Positions 29,987 through 38,312 of a stretch of DNA of 52,659 nucleotides are shown here, one piece after another (within the stretch, counting starts at the first letter, position 1; every line of letters starts with the position of its first letter). Both the position numbers and the translations under genes were made by a program. Source of the stretch: Bacteroidales bacterium (GTDB lineage: Bacteria; Bacteroidota; Bacteroidia; Bacteroidales; P3); contig JAKSMR010000019.1 in assembly GCA_024400495.1 (NCBI GenBank), positions 1 to 52,659 of the forward strand, in the 5' to 3' direction. The notes under the pieces were generated by a model. It was not told the origin of the DNA, searched no databases, and saw nothing but the letters and a program-made list of their open reading frames with translations.

Positions 29987-30041
29987 TCGTTGTGGGCCAG
30001 CTCCTGATCAGCAGGAGGCGACCTGTCTGCTGTTCGCGATA

Positions 30042-30995
30042 CTATTTGCGTTTCAGTACGGCGTGAACCTTGGCTACGATATCTTTAGCACGGAGGCCGT
30101 AGTTGGTGAGCATCTCGTCGGGAGTGCCGCTCTCGCCGAACTTGTCGTCAACAGCAACATATTCCATAGGAGTGGGGCAGTTCATGGCCAGCACCTGGGC
30201 TACGCTATCTCCGAGACCGTTGTTGATGAGGTGTTCTTCGCAGGTGACGACGGCGCCGGTCTTCTTGGCGGAGGCGATGATAGCCTCTTTGTCAAGAGGT
30301 TTGATGGTGTGGATGTTGATCACTTCTGCGTTGATGCCTTCTGCCTCGAGTGCCTTGGCAGCTTCGAGAGCCTCCCATACGAGGTGGCCGCAAGCGAAGA
30401 TGGTGACATCCTTGCCTTCGTTGAGCATCTGAGCCTTGCCGATCTCGAAGGTGGCGTTCTCTTCGGTGAAGTTAGGCATCTTGGAGCGTCCGAGACGGAG
30501 ATAGACGGGACCTTCGTGCTTGGCGGCAGCGATGGTGGCCTGCTTTGCCTGGTTGAAGTCGCAGGGTACGAGCACGGTCATGTTAGGCAGCGCCTTCATG
30601 AGTCCGATGTCTTCCATGGTCTGGTGGGTAGCGCCGTCCTCGCCGAGGGAAATACCAGCGTGGCTACCGCAGATCTTCACGTTTTTGTTGGAGTAGGCTA
30701 CCACTTGACGGATCTGGTCGTAGATGCGGCCGGTAACGAACTCGGCGAAACCGCCGATGAAGGGCACCTTGCCACAAAGAGACATGCCGGCAGCGATGCC
30801 GCACATATTGGCTTCGGCGATACCGCATTGAACGAAACGCTCGGGGAATGCTTTGGCGAAACCGTCCATCTTGACGGAGCCTTTTACGTCGGCAGTGAGA
30901 GCAACGACGTTCTCGTTCTGCTTGCCTGCTTCTACCAGACCTTCGCCCATACCAGCGCGAAGCTCTTTGGATTGTTGGTTTTCGTAGGTTTTCAT
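30042..30995 (-). CDS. Transketolase, C-terminal subunit
   Basis: 317 residues from the ATG at 30995 (MKTYENQQSKELRAGMGEGL). The frame is open further upstream, but those codons read into the downstream end of the vWA gene and look non-coding. The pyrimidine-binding domain shows GMSLCGKVPFIGGFAEFVTGR and SLGEDGATHQTMEDIGLMKALPNM, with the E-D-G-x-T-H-Q motif expected for transketolase; the C-terminal domain follows. Together with the N-half at 32450-33301 it forms one split transketolase of the pentose phosphate pathway. Unusually, a vWA gene separates the two halves. Confidence 0.93.
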   Translation of the reverse strand: MKTYENQQSKELRAGMGEGLVEAGKQNENVVALTADVKGSVKMDGFAKAFPERFVQCGIAEANMCGIAAGMSLCGKVPFIGGFAEFVTGRIYDQIRQVVAYSNKNVKICGSHAGISLGEDGATHQTMEDIGLMKALPNMTVLVPCDFNQAKQATIAAAKHEGPVYLRLGRSKMPNFTEENATFEIGKAQMLNEGKDVTIFACGHLVWEALEAAKALEAEGINAEVINIHTIKPLDKEAIIASAKKTGAVVTCEEHLINNGLGDSVAQVLAMNCPTPMEYVAVDDKFGESGTPDEMLTNYGLRAKDIVAKVHAVLKRK

Positions 30996-31039
30996 TATGT
31001 GATATTTTTTTTGTTTCGAAATGGATGAAAGGATTTGTT

Positions 31040-32425
31040 TTAGAAGGAGATGTTGGTTGTCTCGCCGGCTTTCACAAGGAAACGTTTGACGATCGATTCC
31101 TTGTACCGAGAGGCGTTCTGGGGTTTGATCACCAGCTGGTATTCGCCCGGCATAAGGGTGATGCGCTCGTTGATTTTGTTGGGGTTGAGATTGCACACCC
31201 AAATCAGTTTGCCGTCCTGGAGGGCGAACAGGCAGCCTGTGGTGATGGCCTTGGGCTTCTGGATGTTCGCTAGTCCGGGCATGGGGATGGTGAGGTCGGT
31301 GTTGGATGCGCTCTCGATATGGATGTTCTCCATTTTGAGCACGGGGTTGCACAGCACCTCCACGTCATAGTCGCCCGAGAGGTAGTGTGCCGTCTCGCCC
31401 ATCTGCTGGGTGTTCACAAGCTCTTTTCTGCCATGCTGTCTCACCAGTATGGGGTAGGAAGGGAACGCAAGTAGCGTCCTCCGGTCTTCGTGGCGTACGC
31501 GCAGGTTGCCCTGCTCGATGGTCAGGTTGAGCGTGTTGGTGGTGTTGGGCTTGAACTTGTAGTTGAGGATGTGCGTCTCGGGGCGGGTGAACACGGTAAT
31601 GTCGTAGGCTACGAGCGGGTCTACCATCAAGGTGTCGGGGGTGTAGCGCTCGTCGATGGAATACATCGTGGTGTATTTCACCACCTTGGTCTGTGCGTCG
31701 TAGAACGCCACGGGAGTCTCTGTCTCGTAGAGGCGTCCCTCCTCGTCCTTGAGGTTAAGCACCACGTTGGCCTCTTCGCCCGAGAGTTCGAAGATGTCGT
31801 ACAGGGCCTGGGTGTAGCGCTCTTCAAGAGGGATGTACTCGAACTTGCCGGCGCAGTCTAGGCGGTGGTGGAAATCTTCGGGGTTGCCGATGCCGAGGAT
31901 GAAGGTCTGCACGATCACGCCGCTCATCTGTACCCGTCGTGCAACATTGCAGATGCTACCGTCGCTGTCGTCCATACCATCGGTGATGATGATAATGATG
32001 TTGCGCGACGCCCTGGTGGCGGGGAAGTCGTTCAGCGAGCTTTCTAGAGCCGAGCTCATCGTGCACCCTCCTTGGGGCACGAGGGTTTTGATCTTGCTCT
32101 GAATCTGGTAGTTGTTGTCGGAAGAGAAGGGCACTTCCAGGCGGGTGCCATAGGCGTTTTTGTTCAGATGGCCGAACACGCGCAGCCCCACCTCGATGTT
32201 GTTCTGGTTGGCTACGCTGTCGATGAACTTGAGCAGCACCTTCTGGGTGATCTTTATCTTGGCGTCGCTCTGCCATTTGTCCCACATGCTGTTGCTGCAG
32301 TCGAGGATGAGCAGCACCCTCGTCTTGTCGGCAACAGGAGCCTCGGCCTTGGCTTTGGAGCCTTGGCCTAGCGCCATTCCCGAAAGGAGGCAGACAAACA
32401 TCAGTATGGTCGATAAGCGTTTCAT
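31040..32425 (-). CDS. Secreted von Willebrand factor A domain protein
   Basis: 461 residues. A signal peptide ends near residue 20 (LLSGMALGQ). The vWA domain (about 35-215) has the metal-site motif LDCSNSM (D-x-S-x-S), a central SALESSLNDFPATRA and IIIIITDGMDDSDGS with the conserved Thr-Asp-Gly. Beyond it come repeated beta-rich segments (AYDITVFTRPETHILNYKF, YLSGDYDVEVLCNPVL, LMPGEYQLVIKPQ), probably Ig-like modules. It may bind a protein or matrix partner at the cell surface or in the periplasm. The gene lies 24 bp after the transketolase N-half and 44 bp before the C-half on the same strand, so it is probably in their operon, although its role is unrelated on its face. Confidence 0.85.
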   Translation of the reverse strand: MKRLSTILMFVCLLSGMALGQGSKAKAEAPVADKTRVLLILDCSNSMWDKWQSDAKIKITQKVLLKFIDSVANQNNIEVGLRVFGHLNKNAYGTRLEVPFSSDNNYQIQSKIKTLVPQGGCTMSSALESSLNDFPATRASRNIIIIITDGMDDSDGSICNVARRVQMSGVIVQTFILGIGNPEDFHHRLDCAGKFEYIPLEERYTQALYDIFELSGEEANVVLNLKDEEGRLYETETPVAFYDAQTKVVKYTTMYSIDERYTPDTLMVDPLVAYDITVFTRPETHILNYKFKPNTTNTLNLTIEQGNLRVRHEDRRTLLAFPSYPILVRQHGRKELVNTQQMGETAHYLSGDYDVEVLCNPVLKMENIHIESASNTDLTIPMPGLANIQKPKAITTGCLFALQDGKLIWVCNLNPNKINERITLMPGEYQLVIKPQNASRYKESIVKRFLVKAGETTNISF

Positions 32426-32449
32426 TGCGACGTTGCTAAGTGGCTTGGA

Positions 32450-33301
32450 TTAGAAATCGCCGAGTTCGGTTTCGCCGAGCTGGGGGAGTGCCTTCTGGAG
32501 GTCGTCGGCGCTCAGCACAGCACCATGGTATTTGTTGGTGTCCTGCATGAAATCAACGCCGTAGCCCATCTGGGTCTTGAGGATGACGCATACGGGCTTG
32601 CCTTTTCCTGTGAGGGATTTGGCTTTCTCCATGCCGTCGAGGACCTTCTGCATGTCATTGCCGTCCTCGATCTCTACTACGGTCCAGAGGAACGATTCGA
32701 ACTTCGAGCGGAGGCTGCCGAGGTTCATCACCTGCTCGGTAGTGCCGTCAATCTGCTGGTTGTTGAAGTCGATGGTGCTGATGAGGTTGTCGATGCCTTT
32801 AGCGCCGGCAAACATGGCAGCTTCCCAGATCTGTCCTTCCTGCAGCTCGCCGTCGCCGTGGAGGGTGTAAACGAGGGTGTCGTCGCCGGTCATCTTCTTG
32901 CCAAGGGCGGCGCCGATGCCAACGCTCATGCCTTGTCCGAGGGAGCCGGAGGCCATGCGGATGCCGGGGAGCTTATGCTCGGTGGAGGGATGGCCCTGAA
33001 GACGGGTGCCGAAGAGGCGGAAGGTCTTCAGCTCTTCAACGGGGAAGTATCCCACGCGAGCCATAGTGCTATAGATGACGGGGGTGATGTGGCCCTGGGA
33101 GACGAAGAGCATATCCTGTCCGTTGCCTTCCATGGTGAAGTTCTTGGGGTCATGCTTCATGATGTTGAACTGCATGGCAGTCATCCAGTCGGCAGTGCCC
33201 ATGGAACCGCCGGGGTGGCCCGATTTTGCATTGGTGGTCATGCGGAGGATGTCTCTGCGTACCTGGGTTGCAATAACTTGAAGTTCTTTTGTGGTTTTCA
33301 T
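32450..33301 (-). CDS. Transketolase, N-terminal subunit
   Basis: 283 residues. The thiamine-diphosphate-binding domain shows HPGGSMGTADWMTAMQF, SGSLGQGMSVGIGAA and the TPP motif HGDGELQEGQIWEAAMFA...IDFNNQQIDG. This is the first half of a two-subunit transketolase. The partner half is 30042-30995. The upstream region (33302-33451) holds a T-rich stretch and no clear promoter box. Confidence 0.95.
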   Translation of the reverse strand: MKTTKELQVIATQVRRDILRMTTNAKSGHPGGSMGTADWMTAMQFNIMKHDPKNFTMEGNGQDMLFVSQGHITPVIYSTMARVGYFPVEELKTFRLFGTRLQGHPSTEHKLPGIRMASGSLGQGMSVGIGAALGKKMTGDDTLVYTLHGDGELQEGQIWEAAMFAGAKGIDNLISTIDFNNQQIDGTTEQVMNLGSLRSKFESFLWTVVEIEDGNDMQKVLDGMEKAKSLTGKGKPVCVILKTQMGYGVDFMQDTNKYHGAVLSADDLQKALPQLGETELGDF

Positions 33302-33451
33302 TATGCGATTGTATTTTGTTTGCGAAAAGGATTTTTTTTTCTCTCTTTGCTTGGAAAGGAGTGTGCCGTGTGCGGGCTCTCGTAGGATTCCCCTCGGTCC
33401 GTGGGGCTTTCGTGCCGTCTTCCCTTTTGCTGGGGAGCAGGCCCGTTGTCG

Positions 33452-34012
33452 TTAGAATTTGAACACGTACTGGCGACCGTTGATGTCGGTGGCGTAGAGC
33501 TCGTTGCCGTGGCGTGTGGCGGTCACCTTTATGGCGTTGTCCTTGCCGTCGTAGATCTGTCCCTCGCCCTTGTTGCCGTTCATGGTGATGTGGCCATATA
33601 CCTGTCCGTTGGCGCCGTGGGTCTGCACATAAACCACGCCGTTGAGGGGGATGGGGTTCTGTTTCTTCTTCTCGGCCTCGGCTTTCTTGCGGGCCTCTTC
33701 CTGCTTGCGGAGCTCCTCTTCCTTCTGGCGGGCGAGCTCCTCTTTCTTGCGGGCTTCGGCCTCGGCCTTCAGACGTGCCTGCTCTATCTTGACAGAGTCG
33801 GGGATTTCAGGTTTCTTCACCACAACCACGGGTTCAGGCTCGGGTTCGGGCACGGGCACGATGGTGTCGTGGATTACCGATGCCGTCTCCACCGACAGCT
33901 CGCAGAGGGTGTCGTTGGTCGAGTTGAAAAGGTTTCCGTTGTTGCAGCTACCGAATGCAAAAGCCGTAGTGGCTATCATTATCAGTGAGAAAAAGCGGTT
34001 GTTACGTTTCAT
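33452..34012 (-). CDS. Lipoprotein with Lys/Glu-rich helical linker
   Basis: 186 residues from the ATG at 34012; a start 11 codons upstream would precede the signal with polar residues and lie in the promoter. The lipobox FGSC puts the lipid Cys at residue 23. A Pro/Glu repeat (VPVPEPEPEPVVVV) is followed by a long charged helix (about 75-125, EARKKEELARQKEEELRKQE) and a C-terminal beta domain (about 130-186) with NGVVYVQTHGANGQVYGHI and HGNELYATDINGRQYVFKF. The Pro-rich stretch plus charged helix resembles TonB- or TolA-like spacers that cross the periplasm; the end domain is not recognised. A -7-like box (34032-34040) lies just upstream. Confidence 0.72.
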   Translation of the reverse strand: MKRNNRFFSLIMIATTAFAFGSCNNGNLFNSTNDTLCELSVETASVIHDTIVPVPEPEPEPVVVVKKPEIPDSVKIEQARLKAEAEARKKEELARQKEEELRKQEEARKKAEAEKKKQNPIPLNGVVYVQTHGANGQVYGHITMNGNKGEGQIYDGKDNAIKVTATRHGNELYATDINGRQYVFKF

Positions 34013-34031
34013 AGTCGTGTTATTTGAGACT

Positions 34032-34040
34032 ACAAAAGTA
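34032..34040 (-). promoter_or_regulatory. Candidate -7 element for the 33452 lipoprotein gene
   Basis: On the minus strand TACTTTTGT matches TAnnTTTGY, 20 bases upstream of the start. No clear -33 TTTG was found. Confidence 0.45.
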
Positions 34041-34162
34041 CGCATTTTTTTTATATTAGTGTTATTTATTTGTAAAAATCATTTGAAACTTATCAACAGC
34101 CGTTCTCAACGCTCTGTTTTAGAGTCTGTTTCGTGGTGATGGATTGCGGACGCGCTCTCCCG

Positions 34163-36070
34163 CTAGAAGGTTATGGTCATCCCCGCCATCGCCGACGTGC
34201 CGGGCTGAAGGATGCCTCCATAGTCGAAGTAGGTGCTTCCCAACAGGTTGGCGCCTTCCACATAGAGGGTCAGCAGCCTCCAATCGTAGCCTATCTTCGC
34301 GTTGAGCAGCACCACGGGGTCGTAGCAGCAGAGGTTGCCGTCCAGGTCTGCATAGCTCCCTTTGCGCTGCTGGTGGCTGCACAGGATGTCGACGGACAGC
34401 CGCTTGAGGGGGCGTAGCGAGAGATTGAGCGAGAGCTTGTTGCGCAGGTAGTCCAGCGCATATTCCGACTGGTAGTCGCCCGCCTCCTTGTCCAGGGCAC
34501 AGTAGGAGAACGCTAGTTCGGCGCGGCGCACGATGCCTGCCGAGCGGTAGGCTATCTCGCTCTCCACCCCTAGCGCGTCCACCTCGGTGTGGTTGGCGCT
34601 GCGCCACACGCTCTCGTTGTGGCGGCGTATCCAGTCTATCACGTTGGTTCCGTGGCGGTAGTAGCCCGTCAGACGTGCCGAGAGGTGGTCGTTGTCCCAA
34701 TGCAGCGAGAGTTCTCCGTTGAGGCTCGTTTCGGGCTTGAGGTCGGGGTTGGCCTGCTGTGTGGCGCTATGGTAGTAGATGTCGGTGAAGGTGGGCAGGC
34801 GCAGCGACCGTCCGGCGCTTCCGAAGAACTGAAGGCCGTGCCCCAAGCGCCAATTGCCGTTGGCCGAGTAGCAGAAGCCGTCGCCGAAGATGGTGTTGTG
34901 GTTGCCTGAGAGCCCTATCGATGCCGACCAGCTCTCTCGGTAGAGGTTGTGTTCCACGAAGTAGTTGATGTTCGTGCGGTTCTTGGCATAGAGGAAGAAG
35001 GCCTGCTCGCTGGTGAAGGGCACGGGAAGCGAGTCGCCGGTGAGGTCGCCGAGGACGTTGCTGCTGATGTGCTCGTTCCTTACCTCCACGCCCGCCGTTG
35101 TGCGTCCCAGACTCCAGGGAAGACTGGCTTTGGCATGGCCGCCTTCCACGTTGCTGATGTGGTAGTTGTGGCCCTTGTACCAGGTGGGGATGGCGGGAGT
35201 ACCGTCGCGGAAGAGCTCGAAGCAGTCGTAGTGCCAGCGGGCGAAGGCGGCATAGTCGATCCTCCAGTTGCCCAGGTGGCGTTCCCTCGTGGCCGACGCC
35301 AGCAGGGTGCGTGTCTTCTCATATTGTTCCTTGTAGGCCAGCGAGTAGAAGGCGTTGGCGCCGTAGTTCTTCAGCTGTCCGCCCAACTGCAGGTTCCAGC
35401 TGTCGCCCCGGCCGTTGAGGTGGCGGGCCTGGAGGAAGAGGTTGCCGTAGCCGTAGTCGGTGTTGTGCATATAGCCCTCGCTGCTGTTTGCCGACGCCGA
35501 TGCTGTGAGCCTCCATCCGCCCACCTGCTGCGTCGTTCCGGCAAAGCCCTTCCATGTGGCGAAACTGCCGCCCGAGAGGCCTATCTTCGTGGCTGGCCTG
35601 TTGCCCTCTCCCGTGACGATGTTGATCGCCCCGCAGAATGCCGAGAGGCCGAAGTTAGAGAGCGCCGTGCCCTGCAGCACCTCTATGCGGTCCACCATAG
35701 CCAGATCCACGGGCAGGTCCATGTTGTAGTGTCCCGTGTGGGGGTCGGTGATGTTCACCCCGTTGAGCAGCACGAGCACCTGGTCGAAGGTGCCGCCGCG
35801 CATCGCCAGGTCGGCCTGAGTGCCGTCGGTGCCGCGGCTTCTCAGGTCCACTCCCGGCAGTTGCTCCAGCAGGTCGGCGACGGTGTGCACGGGCATGGCT
35901 CCTATCGCCTCCTTGGTGACGACCCTCACCACATGCAGGTGCGCCAGGTCATCAGAAGGCTTGGCGGCCGTGATACTCACTTCTTTCATGGTGCTGCGTT
36001 GTAGCGTGTCCTGGGCTGCCACAACGTGCGACAGCGCCAATGCAAATAAGATCAAGATCTGTTTCTTCAT
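34163..36070 (-). CDS. TonB-dependent receptor (BtuB/FepA-like)
   Basis: 635 residues. Signal peptide to about residue 19 (ALALSHVVAAQ). The plug domain (about 30-150) contains MKEVSITAAKPSDDL, HTVADLLEQLPGVDLRSRG, QADLAMRGGTFDQVLVLLNGV and DRIEVLQGTALSNFGLSAFCGAINIVT, which are classic TonB-receptor plug motifs. The barrel follows and includes the NPDLKPETSLNGELSL segment. The C-terminus is SAMAGMTITF. No carboxypeptidase-regulatory domain is present, so it is the compact BtuB-like form and the ligand could be a cofactor or chelated metal. I found no B12 riboswitch in its leader. It follows a small gene that overlaps its first 119 bases. Confidence 0.9.
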   Translation of the reverse strand: MKKQILILFALALSHVVAAQDTLQRSTMKEVSITAAKPSDDLAHLHVVRVVTKEAIGAMPVHTVADLLEQLPGVDLRSRGTDGTQADLAMRGGTFDQVLVLLNGVNITDPHTGHYNMDLPVDLAMVDRIEVLQGTALSNFGLSAFCGAINIVTGEGNRPATKIGLSGGSFATWKGFAGTTQQVGGWRLTASASANSSEGYMHNTDYGYGNLFLQARHLNGRGDSWNLQLGGQLKNYGANAFYSLAYKEQYEKTRTLLASATRERHLGNWRIDYAAFARWHYDCFELFRDGTPAIPTWYKGHNYHISNVEGGHAKASLPWSLGRTTAGVEVRNEHISSNVLGDLTGDSLPVPFTSEQAFFLYAKNRTNINYFVEHNLYRESWSASIGLSGNHNTIFGDGFCYSANGNWRLGHGLQFFGSAGRSLRLPTFTDIYYHSATQQANPDLKPETSLNGELSLHWDNDHLSARLTGYYRHGTNVIDWIRRHNESVWRSANHTEVDALGVESEIAYRSAGIVRRAELAFSYCALDKEAGDYQSEYALDYLRNKLSLNLSLRPLKRLSVDILCSHQQRKGSYADLDGNLCCYDPVVLLNAKIGYDWRLLTLYVEGANLLGSTYFDYGGILQPGTSAMAGMTITF

Positions 36071-36503
36071 AATATTGTGTTATATATATTTTTCTCTTGC
36101 TTTCCGTCTGGCGGTATGTTTCGAGGCCGCTCCCTTTCTGTGGGATAAGAAAAGCCACCGCAGAGCGAGTCTGCGATGGCCGACGGGAGTCATAGATAGG
36201 AATGGCAGCGCTGCGGAGGGCAGCATCGTCGGGAGTGGGGGCGAGGTCGAGGGGGATGACAGGTGTTGTCGGCGTCGGAGTTGCCGCCTCCCGTTCCTCG
36301 TTCTCTCCCTTGTTCCATAAGGCGAGGAGGCCCCTGTTGCCGATAAGGAACGATCGGCCCGATTTCTGAAGCTGCAGGTCGGTGATGTAAGCCGAAAGCC
36401 GTCCGATGGTGACCTCACGATGCAGCGATGCGAAAGCCGAGAACCCCTTTCTCGAGAATCTCTTGAACCGAAAAGCTCTATTTGTCAGTACCGTTGCCGT
36501 CAT
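35952..36503 (-). CDS. Small protein upstream of, and overlapping, the TonB receptor gene
   Basis: 183 residues from the ATG at 36503; the stop at 35952 lies 119 bases inside the receptor gene in another frame. The N-terminal segment RFKRFSRKGFSAFASLHREV followed by TIGRLSAYITDLQLQKSG is the striking part: I recall short Bacteroidales proteins with an RK-G/A-x-x-F-x-S-x-H/G-R-x-V-x-I-G pattern upstream of TonB receptors, none with a known role (unverified). The rest is Pro/Thr/Arg-rich and less convincing. A very good promoter (36525-36556) ends about 15 bases before the ATG, so this region is transcribed. The overlap suggests translational coupling; alternatively only the N-terminal part is conserved. 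Confidence 0.5.
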   Translation of the reverse strand: MTATVLTNRAFRFKRFSRKGFSAFASLHREVTIGRLSAYITDLQLQKSGRSFLIGNRGLLALWNKGENEEREAATPTPTTPVIPLDLAPTPDDAALRSAAIPIYDSRRPSQTRSAVAFLIPQKGSGLETYRQTESKRKIYITQYYEETDLDLICIGAVARCGSPGHATTQHHERSEYHGRQAF

Positions 36504-36524
36504 CGCCGTGGTGGAAATATTTTT

Positions 36525-36556
36525 GCAAAGATACATTCATTTCCCAAACTGGCAAA
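36525..36556 (-). promoter_or_regulatory. Promoter of the small protein / TonB receptor transcript
   Basis: On the minus strand TTTG (36556-36553) and TATCTTTGC (36533-36525) are 19 bp apart, a match to the Bacteroidota consensus. The transcript should start near 36518. Confidence 0.8.
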
Positions 36557-36957
36557 ATAAAGTTTTCAGTCCCCGCCCCAGGGATCTCTCTTCGGCTGCC
36601 TCCTCGCAGCAAAGAGAGTTCGTTCTGTGCTATCACCCGCGAGAACGGAGATTCGACCTCTGGCGACCTGCTCTTCTCGTCCTCTGTCCGTCTTCCCCCT
36701 TTTTCTCATTTACAACACCACCACGGCTCGCCGTCCCCGTCAGGTTCAAATGCGCCTTATACAAATATACTGTTATACAGTTGTTGAAATCAAAAGTTAC
36801 GTCTCCCGTCGAGGTGATATACGGATATACAGTTATTATCTCGGAAATCCTCGGGCATAGTGAAGGTCTCTCGAAATACTCTCTTGTTTGATTGTTATAT
36901 TGTTAATAATTAGTTTGCTAGTAGTGCTGTTTTGTCTCGGGACAACATCGGGGACTC
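36557..36957. other. Gene-free stretch right of the TonB receptor promoter
   Basis: No convincing gene. It holds the two 21-bp direct repeats described separately (36765-36837) and a T/A-rich part near 36886-36935. The only plus-strand frames are Ser/Pro/Arg-rich and look spurious. Confidence 0.45.
36765..36837. repeat. Two 21-bp near-identical direct repeats
   Basis: ATATACTGTTATACAGTTGT (from 36765) and ATATACGGATATACAGTTAT (from 36817) match at 17 of 20 shown bases, 52 bp apart. The shared TATACAGTT could be a regulator-binding half-site upstream of the receptor transcript. Confidence 0.5.
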
Positions 36958-37001
36958 TAGCCTCGCGCCAACGTCGCGCCAACGTCGCGTCAACGTCGTG
37001 C
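36958..37001. repeat. 11-bp-period tandem array C (4 units)
   Basis: Units TAGCCTCGCGC, CAACGTCGCGC, CAACGTCGCGT and CAACGTCGTGC, with exact period 11. It starts with TAGC as arrays A and B do and shares the GTCGC core. It lies 76 bp downstream of the stop of the TolC-like gene. Confidence 0.8.
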
Positions 37002-37076
37002 ATTACGGCACGGTTAGCGCCCCGTCGTGCTATATTCGCCTGCGTTGCTCGGCCGGTTCCTCCGGTGTGGCTGGCA

Positions 37077-38312
37077 TTACAGTCCGGCGCTCCGCTCCAG
37101 CTCTACGAGAGCGACCATGCAGTTGTAGAGACAGGTGGCATATTCTTCCTGTATTTCGTTGAAGGTATGCTGGGCTGTTAGCACCTCAAGCAACGAGGTG
37201 TCGCCACGCTGATAAGCGTAGAGTTTGCCTTCCAGCACCTGCTGTGCGTTGACCATGAGGATGTCGTTGTAGGCTTTGGCTCTCTGAAGCGAGGCTTGGT
37301 AGACATTGTAGGCTCTGGTGACCTCGCCGTGGATGGCGCTTCGTACTGACTGGCTCTGCATCTGCGCCTGCTGCTGGCGAAGGGTGCCGGCTTTGCGTAC
37401 TCCGGCGTTGACGCTCGTCGTGGGTAACGGGATGGTGACGCCCACGCTATAGCCCACAAACTGGGGCGCGGGAGCCTCTTCGTTGAGCACACGGGTGTTG
37501 TAGTTGGCTCCCAGCGCCAGCTCGATGTCGGACCGGCGTTCGCGCAGCGCCAGCTTGTTCTCCTGTTGGGCAAGCAGCACCGACTCTTCGGCTGCCATCA
37601 GGTCTGAACGGTTAGCCATGGCCTGATCCAGTAGCCGGGGGAGGCTGAACACCTGGACAGGTACCTCAAGGCTGCCTTCGATGTTGCGTGTCCCTCGGTC
37701 GGGACTGCCGCAACGCTCGTCGAGCAGCACCAAGGCGTTGAAGAACTCGGTTTGTTTGCTGTTGAGCTCCTGTTGGGCGCGATACTGCTCCAGTCTGCTT
37801 TGGAGCATGTCGATCTCGGAGATCTCGCCTCTGACGAATCGCAGGCTGTCGCTCGACGCCAGCACGGCGATGTTCAGGTAGGCCTGCGAGTCGATCAGCA
37901 GCAGCTCCTTTGCTAACAAGGCGGCGTAGAAATCGATGGTGGCGTCGGCCTTGAGGTTTCTCCAGTAGTCGTCGAAGCTGGCCTCCGACACCTTCATCTG
38001 CTGGCGGGCTACGGCGACACGAGCTGCGAGCTTCCCTACGGGGAGCGACTTGCTGATCTCGACCGAAGCCGACTGGCCCATGGCTATTGCCCAGTCGCTG
38101 TTGTTTCCATATTCAAGGGAGAGCGTAGGGTCGTCGGTGGCGTGTGCCGCCGTCAATTCGGCCTGTCCAATGGCTACGTTGAGCTTCTCGGCCCTGTAGG
38201 CGGCGTTGTGGTTGCGGATGGAGTCTATATAGGTCTTGTAGCTCAAGGACTGTGCTTGCGCTCCTGACACAAGGAGTACAAGCACAAGGCTCGATAGGGT
38301 TCTTTTATTCAT
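37077..38312 (-). CDS. TolC-family outer-membrane factor (CzcC-like)
   Basis: 411 residues. Signal peptide (MNKRTLSSLVLVLLVSGAQA). Two outer-membrane-efflux-protein repeats follow, with long helices containing AELTAAHATDDPTLSLEYGNN, AARVAVARQQMKVSEASFDDYW, and in the second half AEESVLLAQQENKLALRERRSD and SVNAGVRKAGTLRQQQAQMQ. The near-C-terminal GKLYAYQRGDTSLLEVLTAQHTFNEIQ is typical of CzcC/CusC types. It forms the trimeric outer-membrane channel for the RND pump. Its start overlaps the pump gene's end by 8 bases, which indicates translational coupling. The gene is the last of the czc-type operon. Confidence 0.92.
   Translation of the reverse strand: MNKRTLSSLVLVLLVSGAQAQSLSYKTYIDSIRNHNAAYRAEKLNVAIGQAELTAAHATDDPTLSLEYGNNSDWAIAMGQSASVEISKSLPVGKLAARVAVARQQMKVSEASFDDYWRNLKADATIDFYAALLAKELLLIDSQAYLNIAVLASSDSLRFVRGEISEIDMLQSRLEQYRAQQELNSKQTEFFNALVLLDERCGSPDRGTRNIEGSLEVPVQVFSLPRLLDQAMANRSDLMAAEESVLLAQQENKLALRERRSDIELALGANYNTRVLNEEAPAPQFVGYSVGVTIPLPTTSVNAGVRKAGTLRQQQAQMQSQSVRSAIHGEVTRAYNVYQASLQRAKAYNDILMVNAQQVLEGKLYAYQRGDTSLLEVLTAQHTFNEIQEEYATCLYNCMVALVELERSAGL

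Noticed and set aside
36080-36500. A second cobalamin riboswitch before the TonB receptor at 34163-36070
   Set aside because: I looked for the B12 box, GCCACTG and GGGAAGGC blocks on the minus strand of the leader and did not find them in order.
36406-36891. 161-codon plus-strand frame right of the TonB receptor
   Set aside because: Low-complexity Arg/Pro/Ser content, covers the minus-strand promoter and the 21-bp repeats, and has no good ribosome-binding region.
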